Source: DATFJT01 sp965230755
Lineage (GTDB): Bacteria; Bacteroidota; Bacteroidia; Chitinophagales; Saprospiraceae
Reading direction: 5' to 3'
DNA: 64,000 nt
Assembly: GCA_965230755.1 (NCBI GenBank)
Contig: CBDDLT010000011.1
Location: forward strand, 62,001 to 126,000
The stretch's first letter is position 1, and every line of letters begins with the position of its first letter. Both the position numbers and the translations under genes were made by a program. Under the pieces are notes generated by a model, which ran no database searches, was not told the DNA's origin, and saw nothing but the letters and a program-made list of their open reading frames with translations. Below, in pieces: positions 8,301-23,300 of this stretch.

Positions 8301-11300
8301 CATTGGGAGAGCCAGATATTGATAGTACTCCGGATGATACTAACGGCAATGATGCTGGTGGTGAGCCAGGAACACCTTCTGATGATTCAGTTAATGGTGA
8401 TGGAAGTGGTAATCCTGGAGATCAAGATCCAACAACAGATGAGGATGATGAAGATCCGGCATTGGTGCCAGTACTTCAGACATTTGACTTGGCATTGGAT
8501 AAAGCATTAAATACACAGGCAACTCCTGGCCCATTTGAGCCAGGTGATGATGTAACTTTCACCATTACTGTACATAACCAAGGAACACTTGATGCGACTG
8601 ATATCGAGTTGGTTGATTACGTTCCGGAAGGAATGACATTGAATGATGGAGATTGGGATTATGATGCCGTGAGTAATGAGGCCTATTTAAATAGTCCAAT
8701 TCCTAGTTTAGCTGCTGGGGCAACTACATCAGTTCAGATAACATTTACTATCGATGATGATTATATGGGTGCCACTATCAGAAACTGGGCAGAGATTGCT
8801 GACGCTCAAAACGCTCTTGATGAAGAAGACGTGGATAGTGATCCCGATTCTGATAATTTCAATTCACCTGGTGAGACAGATGATTTGGATGATGATGATG
8901 AGATCAATGAAGATGGTAAGAATGGAGGAGATGAGGATGATCACGATCCAGCAGAGATCATGGTTGGACAGATCTTCGACTTGGCTTTGAATAAAAAGGT
9001 TGATAATACTGCTACACCTGGACCATTTGCTCCGGGAGGAAATGTAACCTTTGTTATTGAGGTATTCAACCAAGGAACATTAGATGCTCAGGATATTCAG
9101 ATTACGGATTACGTACCAACTGGATTGACTTTGAACGATCCAAACTGGGTTGCAGGTCCTGGTAGTACAGCGACACTTGTCAATCCAATTCCTAGCTTAG
9201 CAGCTGGAGCATCTACTACTGTTGAGATCGCTTTCTTGATTGATGCAGACTATATGGGTAGCTCTATTAGAAACTGGGCTGAGATTTCCGGTGCTTCGAA
9301 TGAGTTGGGAGAACCTGATGTCGATAGTGATCCTGACGGAACAAACTTCAATAGTCCTGGTGAGACGGATGACTTAAATGATGATGACGTCATCGATCAG
9401 GATGGTATGAACGGAGGAGATGAAGATGATCACGATCCATCTGAGATCATGATCGGACAGATCTTCGACTTAGCATTGACGAAAAAATTAAATACAAACT
9501 TAACTCCTGGTCCATTTAGTCCTGGTTCAGCGGTAAGCTTCATTATCGAAGTTACCAACCAAGGAACTTTGGATGCAACGGATATTGAAATCAGTGATTA
9601 TATTCCTACTGGTTTGAGCTTGAATGATGGAAACTGGAATGATTTCGGTGCTATTGCTACTTTGGCTACGCCAATACCAAGTTTGGCAGCAGGTGCTAGT
9701 ACTACAGTTTTGATCAATTTCACAATTGACGCAGACTTCCAAGGAGGTGAGCTTGTGAATAGAGCAGAGATCAGTGGTTCAGATAATGAATTAGGAGAAG
9801 ATGATATAGATAGTACGGAAGACCAAGATCCTACTAATGATGCAGGTGGAGAGCCTGATACTCCTTCGGATGACGCAACCAATGGTGATGGTAGCGGTGA
9901 TCCAGGAGATCAAGATCCATCAACAGATGAGGACGATGCGGATCCGGCTAGAATTGAAGTAGAGCAAACATTCGACTTAGCTTTAGATAAGGTATTAAAT
10001 ACGAATGCTACACCTGGTCCATTCGAACCAGGAGATCAAGTGACATTTACTGTTACTATTTATAACCAAGGAACATTGGATGCAACTGGAATTGAAGTTG
10101 TTGATTACGTTCCTGAAGGATTGACACTGAATGACGGTGGCTGGGATTATGATGCAGTTACTGGTAAGGCATTCTTGAATCCTCCGATTGCATCTTTGGC
10201 TGCAGGAGCGGATGTGTCAAGAGATATTACTTTCACTATTGACGCTGATTATCAAGATGATAGAATCAGAAACTGGGCGGAGATTGCTGACGCGGACAAT
10301 GCGCTAAATGAGCCAGATGTGGATAGTGATCCGGATGCGGAGAATTTCAATCAACCTGGTGAGACTGATGACTTAGCAGATGATGATGAAATCAACGAGA
10401 ACGGAAAGAATGGTGGCGATGAAGATGACCACGATCCAGCAGAGATTATGGTTGGTCAAGTATTTGACCTTGCTTTGATCAAGCAATTGGATACGGAAGC
10501 TACTCCTGGACCATTTGCTCCGGGTGATAATGTTACTTTCATTATTACTATTACCAACCAAGGAACATTGGATGCACAGAATATCCAAGTAACGGATTAT
10601 ATTCCTAATGGATTGACATTGAATGATCCGGATTGGACAGACAATGGTGGTTTGGCTACCTTGAATGATCCTATACCGTTCCTAGCAGCTGGTGGAGTTA
10701 CTACTGTTGGAATCGCATTTACAATTGATGCGGATTTCATGGATGATAGAATTACCAACCTTGCGGAAATCAGTTCTTCTGATAATGAATTGGATCAGGA
10801 TGATATTGATAGTCCTGAAGATCAGGATCCTGACGATGATACCATAGGTGGTGATGACACTATTGATGGAGAGAATAATGATGAGGATAACCACGATCCA
10901 GCAGAGATCATGGTAGGTCAAGTATTCGACTTAGCGTTGACTAAGAAAATTAATACGAATTTGACACCTGGTCCATTTGCTCCTGGTGATGCCATAACTT
11001 TTGTTATTGAAGTATTCAACCAAGGAACACTGGATGCGACGGATATTCAGATTACAGATTATATCCCAACTGGATTGATCCTTGCGGATGGAGCTTGGTC
11101 TCAAGCAGGTAATTTAGCTACTAATAATACATTGATTCCTAGTTTGGCAGTCGGTGCTTCTACAACTGTGAATATTACATTCAGTATAGATGCAGGCTTC
11201 CAGGGAGATGAGATTATCAATAGAGCTGAGATCAGTGATTCTGATAATGCTCTTGGATTAGATGATATAGATAGTACGGAAGATCAGGTTACCGGTAATG

Positions 11301-14300
11301 ATGCCGGTGGTGAGCCTAATACTTCTTCAGATAACTCTATCAACGGAGATGGTTCCGGTCTTCCAGGTGATCTTGATCCAATTACGGATGAGGATGATGA
11401 AGATCCGGCATTGGTTAGAGTAGAACAAACATTCGACTTGGCTTTGGATAAAATGGTCAATACTCAGGTAACTCCTGGACCATTCGAGCCTGGTGATGAT
11501 GTGACATTTACTATTAATATTTATAACCAAGGAACACTCGATGCGACAGATATCGAAGTTGTAGATTATGTTCCTGAAGGGTTTATCTTAAATGATGCAA
11601 ACTGGGATTATGATGCAGTGAGCAATGAGGCTTACTTGAATACACCAATTCCAAGTTTGGCGGCAGGAGCAAATACTTCTGTTCAGATCACCTTCACTAT
11701 TGATGAAGACTACATGGATGATAGAATCAGAAACTGGGCAGAGATCGCAGATGCAGATAATGCATTGGATGAGCCAGATGTGGATTCTGATCCTGATTCT
11801 GATAACTTCAATAGCCCTGGTGAGACAGACGATCTAGATGATGATGATGAGATCAATGAAGATGGTAAGAATGGAGGAGATGAGGATGATCACGATCCTT
11901 CTGAGATAGTAGTAGGGCAGATCTTTGACCTTGCGCTTAGAAAGAGAGTTGATGAGGCAGATAGCCCTGGACCATTTGCTCCAGGTTCTCCTGTAACATT
12001 CAAGATTGAGATCTTCAACCAAGGAACATTGGATGCACAGAATATCCAAGTCACAGATTATATTCCTGATGGTTTGATATTAGATGATCCGGATTGGGTA
12101 CAGGTAGGTGATGAAGCTACTTTGTTGAATCCTATCCTTTTCTTGGGTGTAGATCAGTCTGTAGAAGTTGAAATCTCATTCTTAATCGATGAGGATTATA
12201 TGGATGATCAGATCGTGAACTATGCAGAGATCAGCAGTGCTGAGAACGAATTAGGTCAGGATGATATCGATAGTACTCCGGATGATTTCAATGATAACGA
12301 TGCAGGTGGTGAGCCAGAATCTCCAGCTGATGACGAGCTTGGTGGTGACGGAACAGGAACCCCTGGTGATGGAAATGCATCAACGGATGAAGATGATCAT
12401 GATCCAGCCTTAATCCAAGTAGGTCAAATCTTTGACTTGGCTTTGATTAAGACTTTAAATACAACATTAACGGCTGGTCCATTTGCTCCTGGTGATCAAA
12501 TTACCTTTACAATAGAAGTATTCAATCAAGGAACGATTGATGCCACAGATATTGTAATCAGTGATTATATCCCTACGGGATTGATCTTGAATGATGGAGC
12601 ATGGTCAGAAGCTGGAGGAATCGCTACAATCAATACTCCGATAGCGTTCTTGGCAGAAGGCGCATCTACAACAGTAGATATCACATTTACTGTAGATCCT
12701 GACTTCCAAGGAGGAGAAGTTGTGAATAGAGCGGAGATCAGTGATGCTGACAATGAGTTAGATCTTGATGATATAGATAGTACTCCAGATGATATGGAGG
12801 GTAACGATGCCGGTGGAGCACCGGATACACCTTCTGATGATTCTACTGGAGGTGATGGAAGTGGAGATCCTGGAGATCAGCAGGAGACAACAGATGAGGA
12901 TGATGAGGATCCAGCTAGAGTAGAAATCGTTCAAACATTTGACTTGGCATTGGATAAGGTGTTGAATACCACAGCAACTCCTGGCCCATTTGAGCCTGGT
13001 GATGATGTGACCTTTACATTGACTGTCTATAACCAAGGAACATTGGATGCAACTGATATAGAATTAGTTGATTACGTCCCGACTGGATTCATCCTAAATG
13101 ATGGAAACTGGGATTATGATGCAGTGAGTGAAGAAGCATATTTGAATACGCCGATTGCTTTCTTGGCAGCGGGTGCTTCTACTACGGTTGACATCACATT
13201 CTCTATTGATGATGATTACATGGGTAATCTAATCCGAAACTGGGCGGAGATTGCAGATGCTCAAAATGCTCTGGATCTCGACGACGTGGATTCTGATCCT
13301 GATGCGGACAACTTCAATTCTCAAGGTGAGACTGATGATCTTACTGATGATAACGTTGTAGATCAAGATGGAAAGAACGGAGGAGATGAAGATGATCACG
13401 ATCCAGCTGAAATTATGGTTGGACAGATTTTCGACTTGGCTCTTGAGAAATATTTAGAAACAGAGGCGACTCCAGGTCCATTTGCTCCAGGTTCACCGGT
13501 TACTTTCACAATTGAAGTTACTAACCAAGGAACATTGGATGCTGAGAATGTTCAGATAACCGATTACATTCCGGATGGATTGATTCTCAATGACATCAAC
13601 TGGCAAGAGAATGCTGGATTGGCCACATTGATTAATCCAATATCTTTCCTTGCAGCAGGACAAACAATGCAAGTTGAAATTGCATTCTTGATCGAGGATG
13701 ATTATATGGATGATCAGATTGTGAATTATGCTGAAATTAGTAGCGCTGAAAACGATTTGGGATTAGATGATATTGATTCTGATCCAGATCAATTCAACGA
13801 CAATGATGCTGGTGGACAACCAGAATCTCCAGCTGATGGTGAAATACTAGGAGATGGAACAGGTACTCCTGGAGATGGAGTTGCTGCAACTGATGAGGAT
13901 GATCACGATCCTGCATTGATACAGGTAGGTCAGATCTTTGACTTGGCCTTGATCAAGGTTTTGAATACAACCTTGACTCCTGGACCATTTGCTCCTGGAG
14001 ATAACATTACATTTACTATAGAGGTGTTCAACCAAGGAACCTTAGATGCAACTGATATTGTCATCAGTGACTATGTTCCAACTGGATTGATATTAGATGA
14101 TTTGGCATGGTCTGAGGCTGGCGGTGTTGCTACTATTAATACACCAATTGCTTCGCTGTTAGTAGGAGAGTCAACGACAGTAGATATTACATTCCAGGTA
14201 GATCCTGACTTCCAAGGAGGCGAGGTCGTGAACAGAGCTGAGATCAGCGATGCTCAAAACGAACTTGATCTTGATGATGTGGATTCTACCCCGGACGATA

Positions 14301-17300
14301 TAGAAGGTAACGATGCAGGTGGTTCACCTGATACACCATCTGATGATGCGATCAATGGTGACGGTTCAGGAGATCCTGGAGATATTCAAGATGATACAGA
14401 TGAAGATGATGAGGATCCGGCAAGGGTAGAAATCGTTCAAACATTTGACTTGGCATTAGACAAGAAAGTGAATACAACTGCAACACCAGGACCATTTGCT
14501 CCTGGAGATGATGTAACATTTACTATCACTGTTTACAACCAAGGAACAATTGATGCAACAGATGTAGAAATTACTGATTATGTTCCTGAAGGATTCACAT
14601 TGAATGATGGAAATTGGGATTATGATGCCGTAAGTAATGAGGCATACTTGAATAGTCCAATTGCGTTCATCGCAAAAGGAGATCAGGCTACAGTAGATAT
14701 TACATTTACGATAGATCTTGATTATCAAGGAGCGACGGTAAGAAACTGGGCTGAGATCAGTGATGCGGATAACGAGTTAGATCTGGATGATATTGATTCT
14801 GATCCTGATTCTGATAACTTCGATAGTCCAGGTGAGACGGATGATCTTGATGATGATGATGTAATCGATGAAGATGGTAAGAATGGAGGAGATGAGGATG
14901 ATCACGATCCATCAGAGATTAATGTACAACAGATCTTTGACCTTGCATTGAGAAAGAGATTGGATGAAGAGTCAACTCCTGGTCCATTTGTTCCAGGAAG
15001 TACGGTTACTTTCAAGATAGAAGTATTCAATCAAGGAACACTTGATGCAACTGATATTCAGATTAGCGATTATATTCCTGAAGGATTGATCCTTGCTGAT
15101 CCAGATTGGAGTCAGGCAGGTGATGTAGCTACTATGATATTACCTATTGCAGATTTGGCTGCAGGGGCAAATACTGAAGTAGATATCACATTCACCATAG
15201 ATCCTGATTATCAAGGCGATATTATTGATAACTATGCTGAGATCAGTGATGCAGACAATGCATTGGATCAAGATGATATCGATAGTACTCCAGATCAAGT
15301 AACAGATAATGATGCAGGTGGTCAACCTGAAACTCCAGCTGACGATATGTTGGGTGGTGATGGAACTGGAACTCCTGGTGATGGAGTAGCTGGTACTGAT
15401 GAAGATGATCACGATCCTGCAAGAATCAATGTAAATCAAACATTTGATTTGGCATTGGTTAAAACAATAAATACAGGTGTAACACCAGGACCTTTTGCTC
15501 CTGGAGATAATATTACATATGAGATAGAGATCATTAATCAAGGGACATTGGATGCAACAGACATTCAGGTTACAGATTATATTCCTACGGGATTGATCTT
15601 GAATGATGCAAACTGGGGAGCAGCAGGTGGCTTTGCTACCTTGAATACTCCAATAGCTCTATTGGAAGATGGGGAGTCAACAACGGTGAATATCACCTTT
15701 ATGATTGATCCTGACTTCATGGGCGATAGGGTAGTTAACTTTGCTGAGATCAGTGATGCTGAGAACGAATTGGATGAGCCAGACGTAGATAGTACTCCTG
15801 ATGGAGATCCTAACAATGATGCAGGTGGAGAGCCAGAATCTCCTTCTGATGATGCGACAGGTGGTGACGGTAGCGGAGATCCTGGTGATATCGATCCAAC
15901 TACGGATGAAGATGATCACGATCCGGCTGTAACAGAAATCATCCAGGTATTTGACTTGGCTTTAGATAAGAAAGTTAATACTAATGCAACGCCTGGTCCA
16001 TTTAACCCGGGAGATGATGTAACGTTTACAATTACGGTATACAATCAAGGATCATTGGATGCAACCGACATTCAGATCATCGATTATATTCCTGAAGGTT
16101 TGAGGTTGAATGACACAGATTGGTCGTTTGATGCAGCAAATAATGTTGCTTATCTAAATAACCCGATTGCTTCATTATTAGTAGGAGAGGATACTTCTGT
16201 AGATATCACATTTACTATTGATGATGACTTCATGGGAACTCATATCCGAAACTGGGCTGAGATCAACGATGCCAGCAATGAGTTAGGTTATGATGATATT
16301 GATTCTGATCCGGATGATGAGAACTTCAATAGTCCTGGTGAGACAGATGATCTTGCAGACGACGATGTGATCGACGAAGATGGTAAAGGAGACGGTGACG
16401 AGGATGATCACGATCCGGCAGAGATTATGGTAGGACAAGTATTTGACTTGGCCTTGAGAAAGAGAATTGATCCTGAGAGTTCTTACGGACCAATATATCC
16501 TGATGACGAAGTAACATTCGAAATCACAGTATACAACCAAGGAACAGTTACTGCTCAAAACATCGAGTTGGTTGACTACATTCCAGTTGGTTTGGAGCTG
16601 AACGATGCGGATTGGATTGATATGAGCGGTGCGGCGTTCTTAATTGATAGAATTCCTGAATTGAAGCCAGGTGAATTCACTACAATCGATATCACTTATA
16701 CAGTGACCGCTGAATTTGTAGGTAACACAATTAACTGGGCTGAGATCAGCGATGCTGAGAACGAGTTAGGTTTGGATGATATTGATTCTACTCCAGATTC
16801 TAACAATACCAATGACGCCGGTGGTGCGCCAGAAACTCCTGCCGATGATCAAATCAACGGTGACGGAACAGGTACTCCTGGTGATGGTGTAGCTGCAACA
16901 GATGAGGATGATCACGATCCAGCATTGCTTGTTGTATGTAGTCCAGATCCAATAGTGATTTGCTGTGGTGAGGATTACTTATTGACTAGAACCTTATTGG
17001 GTAATACGCTACCTGATGGATACGTATGGTATTTGGTAGATGGAACAAATAGAACGGAGATTGTTACTACGTCATACATTGATAATGATGGCAATACAGT
17101 CTACGAAGCTACGGTTACAGAGCCTGGTACTTACATCTTACAAGATGATAATGGAACTTGCGAAGGTGAAGGATGTTGTCCTGAGGTACTAGAAGCAGAG
17201 GACGAAGAGCCTACATGGGCTATAGATCCTGCGGATATCACTTACGAGTGTGATTCGAGAGAAGATTATGAAGCACTGTATCAGGCATGGTTGGAAAATA

Positions 17301-20300
17301 TCATTAACAACCCTGATCAGTACTTAGACGATAATTGTTTAGGAAGAGGAACTGATGCTATGATCATTTACGACGAAGCGACAAATACGCTTTGTAGTAA
17401 CAATGACGTGCCAAGAGAAGTTACCGTAATATTCACGCCATTTGATGGATGTGGTAACGAAGGTGAGCAGAGAATTGCGACGTTTGCAGTTGAAGATTCA
17501 GAAGGACCGGTATTCGATCCAAATCTTGACTATAACTTAGCGATTAGATGTACTGATACTGACATTGATGCACAGATTAGAGCATGGGCTGATGAGATTT
17601 TGGCTGCTGTAGAAGATACATGTGCGTTGTTAGATGTAAGCTACTCTTATGACAGTACTCAGGAAGTCCCTCTTACTTGTGATCCGTCAGAGCATGGAAT
17701 GGAAGTTCTATTCACTGCAGTTGATGGATGTGGAAACGAGACTCAGAAATTAGGTTATGTAAGCTTGTATGATGATGTGCCTCCAGTGGTTGTAATGCCA
17801 GGAATGGATCATTATACTAATGACTGTGGAGTATTCTCCGTATTTGAGTTCTTCACGTGGTTGAATAATAACGCTTTTGCGATATACGAAGACGAATGTA
17901 GTGCGATAGTAAATTGGACTAATGACTATACTGGACCATTCCCATATGATTGTGGTCAGACTGGTTCTGTAGAGGTCGAATTTACTGCTACGGATAACTG
18001 TGGTAATGCTACTTCATTCACTAGAACATTTACAATTGAGGATAACGAGCCTCCAGTTTGGGTGATTGAACCTCAAGATATTACAGTAGAATGTAGAACA
18101 GGATTCGACATTGATGCAATAGTTGATCAGTGGTTGGCTTCTAACGGTAACGGATTTGCGAACGATGATTGTAGTAATTTGAATATTACTTATACCTATG
18201 ATCAAGATCCTGGAACATTGGCTCCTTGTGATGCGAATGGTAATCCTACAGTTGCAACAGTAGAATTTACAGCAACGGATGAGTGTGGTAATAGCACTCC
18301 TGCTACGGCGACAGTAACATACTTGGATGAATTGCCTCCGGTATTGACTTGTCCAGCGGACTTGACTGTAGAATGCGATATAGATTTGGCATCATTGAAT
18401 GCTGCACTAGATGCTCACTTTGATACTTATGGTGAAGTAACTGATGCTTGTGATGATGATGTTGATGTGGAAGTAGTTGATCTTACTGTAGTACCATCTA
18501 CTTGTGAAAATGGACAGCCAAGCATTACCCCAATTGAGGTAATGGCAACGGATGCTTGTGGTAATGTTTCTATTTGTTACTTCAACCTTGAAGTTAGAGA
18601 CGAAACGGCACCAGTTGTAAGCAATTGTCCTGATGACATTAGCATGGATTGTGCTGAGGTTGATGATTTTGATTTCAACGCTTGGTTGAATACTTTTGCA
18701 GCTACTGATAACTGTAGTTCAGGTTCTAGTTTAGAATTGACGAATAGCTTTGACGCAAGTCAATTGGATGTTCCTTGTGAAGGAACAGAGTGGGATGATC
18801 ATGTATTGACAGTGACATTTACTGCTACTGATGCATGTGGAAATGAGACGACTTGTGAAGCGACTATTACTATTACCGATGATGTTGATCCGGTAATCAC
18901 TTGTCCTGATGATTTAAGATTAGAATGTGGTGATTCTGGTAATGAGGCATTGATTGCTGCGTGGTTACAGAGTGCGAAAGCAACAGATAACTGTGACACT
19001 GATGTAGCAATTATGAATGACTTCGATATGAACGACCTTGATGAGTTAGATGGAAGTTGTGATGGTAATAATACTGAATTGAGCTTAACAGTAATGTTCA
19101 TGGCTACGGATAACTGTGGAAATGTATCTACTTGTGAAGCAACAATCACAGTTATTGATGATACAGATCCAGTTATTACTTGTCCTGCACTTGGAGATCT
19201 TGAGTTAGAATGCGGAAATGAGGATAATTTCAATGAAGTACAAGACTGGGTGAACAGTGCGTCTGCTACAGATAACTGTTCGGAGAATGTAGATATAACT
19301 ATTGATCCTAGCATCTCAGAGTTGAGAGATTTGATCAATGTTTCTTCAGCATGTCCGGATCCAGTAATTATTCCTGTAACATTTACTGCAACTGATGAGT
19401 GTGGTAATACTGCAGAATGTACGAGTGAGATAGTAATCAGAGATGAAACTGCTCCAGTGGTTGAGGCATGTCCTGAGAGATTGGAGATAGCTTGTGATCC
19501 ACAGGCTGATTATGAGCAGATGATCGTTGATTATGTTGAGAATAATCTAGAGTACAGTGATGCTTGTCAGGAATTGACATTTGAAGATCATGTGAATGTA
19601 GATATTCAAGGAGACTTGAGTGCTGTATGTCCAGATGATGATATTCCTGCATTTGTAACTGTTGAAGTAACTATAACTGATGACTGTGGAAACTTCACAA
19701 CATGTGACTTTGAAGTAGTTGTTGTAGATAGACAAGCTCCAGTTATTACCAACTGTCCTGAGAACTTGACTTTGGATTGCGGTAAACTAGATGAGTACGA
19801 CTTCGATGGTTGGATAGCAACATTTGAAGCAACTGATAATTGTTCTGATGGAGCTGATCTGGAATTAACGAATACATTTGATGAAAGTCAGTTGGGTATA
19901 CCTTGTGAAGGTGGTGATTTAGATAATCATGTGTTGACGGTAACATTTACTGCTACAGATGCTTGTGGTAATTCTACAAGCTGTGAGGCGACGATTACTG
20001 TTACGGATGATTCGGATCCAGTTATTACATGTCCTGACGATCTTGAGTTAGAATGTGGAGAAGATGGAAACGATGCGATCATTGCAGCATGGTTGGAGAG
20101 TGCTACAGCAACCGATAACTGTGATCTTGATATAGAAATTTCTCATGACTTCGATCCATCTGACTTAGATGATTTAGACGGAGGATGTGATGGAGATAAT
20201 GTTGATGCTAGTATCACGGTAACATTTACTGCAGTTGATAACTGTGGAAATGAGGTTACTTGTGAAGCTACAATTTCTATTGTAGATAATACAGATCCTG

Positions 20301-23300
20301 TTATCGCGTGTCCAGCTGGAGGAGACCTTGAGCTAGAATGCGGTGATGCAGATAACTACAATGAAGTTGTAGACTGGGTGAACAGTGCTAACGCTTATGA
20401 TAATTGTTCTGACAACGTTGAAATTTCAACGAATCCAAGTCTTGTTGATTTGAGAGCGATGATCGATGTAAGCAGAGCATGTCCGGATCCAGTAGTTATT
20501 CCTGTGACATTTACTGCAACCGATGAGTGCGGTAATACTGCAGAATGTAATACTGAGATAGTAATTAGAGATGAAACTGCTCCGGTGATCACGGCTTGTC
20601 CTGAGAGACTTGAAATTGCCTGTGACCCACAAGCTGACTACGACCAAATGGTAGTTGACTACGTAGAGCAGAATCTAGAATATAGTGATGCATGTCAAGC
20701 ATTGACATTTAACGGAAATGTATCTGTAGATATTCAGGGAGACTTGAGTGCAGTATGTCCTGATGATGATATACCAGCTTTTGTTACAGTAGAAGTAACT
20801 GTTACGGATGAGTGTGGTAATGCAACGACTTGTGATTTTGAAGTAGTAGTTGTAGATAGAATTGCACCAGTAATTGAGAACTGTCCTGATAATATTGTCT
20901 TAGAATGTTCTGAGGTACACGGATATGATTTCGATGCATGGTTGGCTACTTTCGAAGCTACTGATAATTGTTCTGGAGAGGGAGAACTATCCTTGACGAA
21001 CGATTATGATCACGGATTGATGGATGAGCCTTGTTCAGTTAACGAGTGGGATGATCACGTATTGACCGTGACCTTTACCGCTACTGACGCCTGTGGAAAT
21101 GAAACAAGTTGTCAGGCTACGATAACTGTAATCGACGAGATAGCTCCAGTGATAGATTGTCCTGATGATCTAGTTGTAGAATGTGGAATGGATAATCTAG
21201 ATGGTATTATAGATACTTGGTTGAATAGCGTTACAGCAGAGGATGATTGTGATAGAGAGGTTTCAATTAGTAACGATTACGATACTGGAAATCTAGAAGA
21301 TCCTTGTGAAAACGGAAATGGCTTGTTAGTAACATTTACAGCAGTAGATAACTGTGGAAATGAAACTACATGTACAGCGAGAATAATTATTACAGATGAT
21401 ACTGATCCTGAATTGGATTGTCCTTCGGGAGATCTAGTACTTGAGTGTGGTCACCCTGATAATTCTACTCTGTTAGAAGGATGGTTGAACAGCGCAAGCG
21501 CGACGGACAACTGTGATAATGATGTGAATATTAGCACTTCTTTAGATGGTCAAGATCTTGACGATGTACTTGCGGCAAATAGCCCATGTCAAGATGGAGA
21601 ATCTCCAGGAGTGATTACAGTAGTATTTACTGCTATGGATGATTGTGGAAATGAATCGGAGTGTAGAGCTAATGTTATTATCAGAGATACGGAATCTCCT
21701 GAAATAACTTGTTCTGAGTCGCTTCAGTTAGAATGTGGTTCATACGATATGGACGATATCCAAGACTGGCTAAACTCTGTTAGTGCTACGGATATGTGTT
21801 TAGGTGATGTAGATGTACAAAATAACTTCGATGAGAATGACCTTCAAGAGCCTTGTTTAGGAGATGATACGTCGTTCGAATTAGAAGTGACATTTACTGC
21901 TACTGATGCATGTGGAAATAGTACTCAGTGTATTTCTAGAATCATTATTTCGGATAATACAGCACCGGAGATTGTTTGTCCTAACGATGAGTTAGATCTT
22001 GATTGTTCTATGACTTCAGAAGAAATTCATATTGCAATCATGGATTGGATTGGAGAAGCGACAGCAACAGATGCTTGTGACGATGATGTTGAGATCAGTA
22101 CTAATTATACATTCGGTATGATTGAGTCTCCTTGTTTAGGTGACGGAGAAGAAGGTAGATATGAAATTATCTTCACTGCCTCTGATAACTGTGAGAATAC
22201 TGAGACCTGTGTATCTTATGTGAATATTGGTGATGCCAATGCTCCCGAGATTACTTGTCCATCTGATTTGACAATTGATTGTGGAGAAGATAATGCTGAT
22301 GTAGCAATTGCAGATTGGTTAGACAGTGTGACTGCAACAGATGATTGTGATACGGATGTTGAAATCACAAATGATTTTGACGCTGAAGATTTATCAGTTG
22401 CTTGTGATTCTGATAATGGTGGACTACAGGTAGTATTTACAGCTACTGACAATTGTGGAAATCAATCAACTTGTGTAGCAAACATTCAGATCATTGACGA
22501 TGTTGCTCCGGAAATTGATTGTCCAGCTGACTTAGTACTTGAATGTGGACATCCTGATAATGTTGACTTGATCAACGATTGGTTGGGTACTGCAAGTGCA
22601 AGTGATGCTTGTGATAGAAATGTCGATATATCTACGAGCTTAGATGCTCAAGATTTAGATAATGTTTTGGCAAGTATTGATCCTTGCGGTGGTGTCCTGA
22701 ATGTGACTTTCATTGCTACGGATAACTGTGGTAATTCAGAAGAATGTGTAGCTCAGATCAGAGTAAGAGATACACAGACTCCACAGATAGCTTGTCCTGA
22801 AACATTGGTAATCGATTGTGCGAAATTTGATGATACTAATTTTGATGACTGGTTGAATAGCGTAGTTGCTACTGACAACTGTGATTCTGACGTGGAAGTT
22901 ACTCATAACTTCAGCGAAGATCAGTTGATGGGACCATGTCTTGGAAGTGAGAGACCGTTTGAATTGGAGGTTACTTTTGTAGCGACAGACGATTGCGGTA
23001 ATACCAGTCAATGTATTGCTACGATTCAGGTTGTTGATGATGGAGATCCTATCATTGAATGTCCTGATGATGAGTTGACCATTGAGTGTAACATGAGCTT
23101 TGAGGAGCAGCATGTAATGGTAATGGATTGGATCGCTGAAGCAACTGCAACTGATGCTTGTGATGACGATGTGGAAATAACTACCAACTATACTTTAGGT
23201 TCTTTACCAGAACCATGTCAAGGAAGTGATGGTAGATACGAGGTGGTATTCACTGCTACGGATAATTGTGGAAATACTGCGACTTGTGTTCAGTACATCA

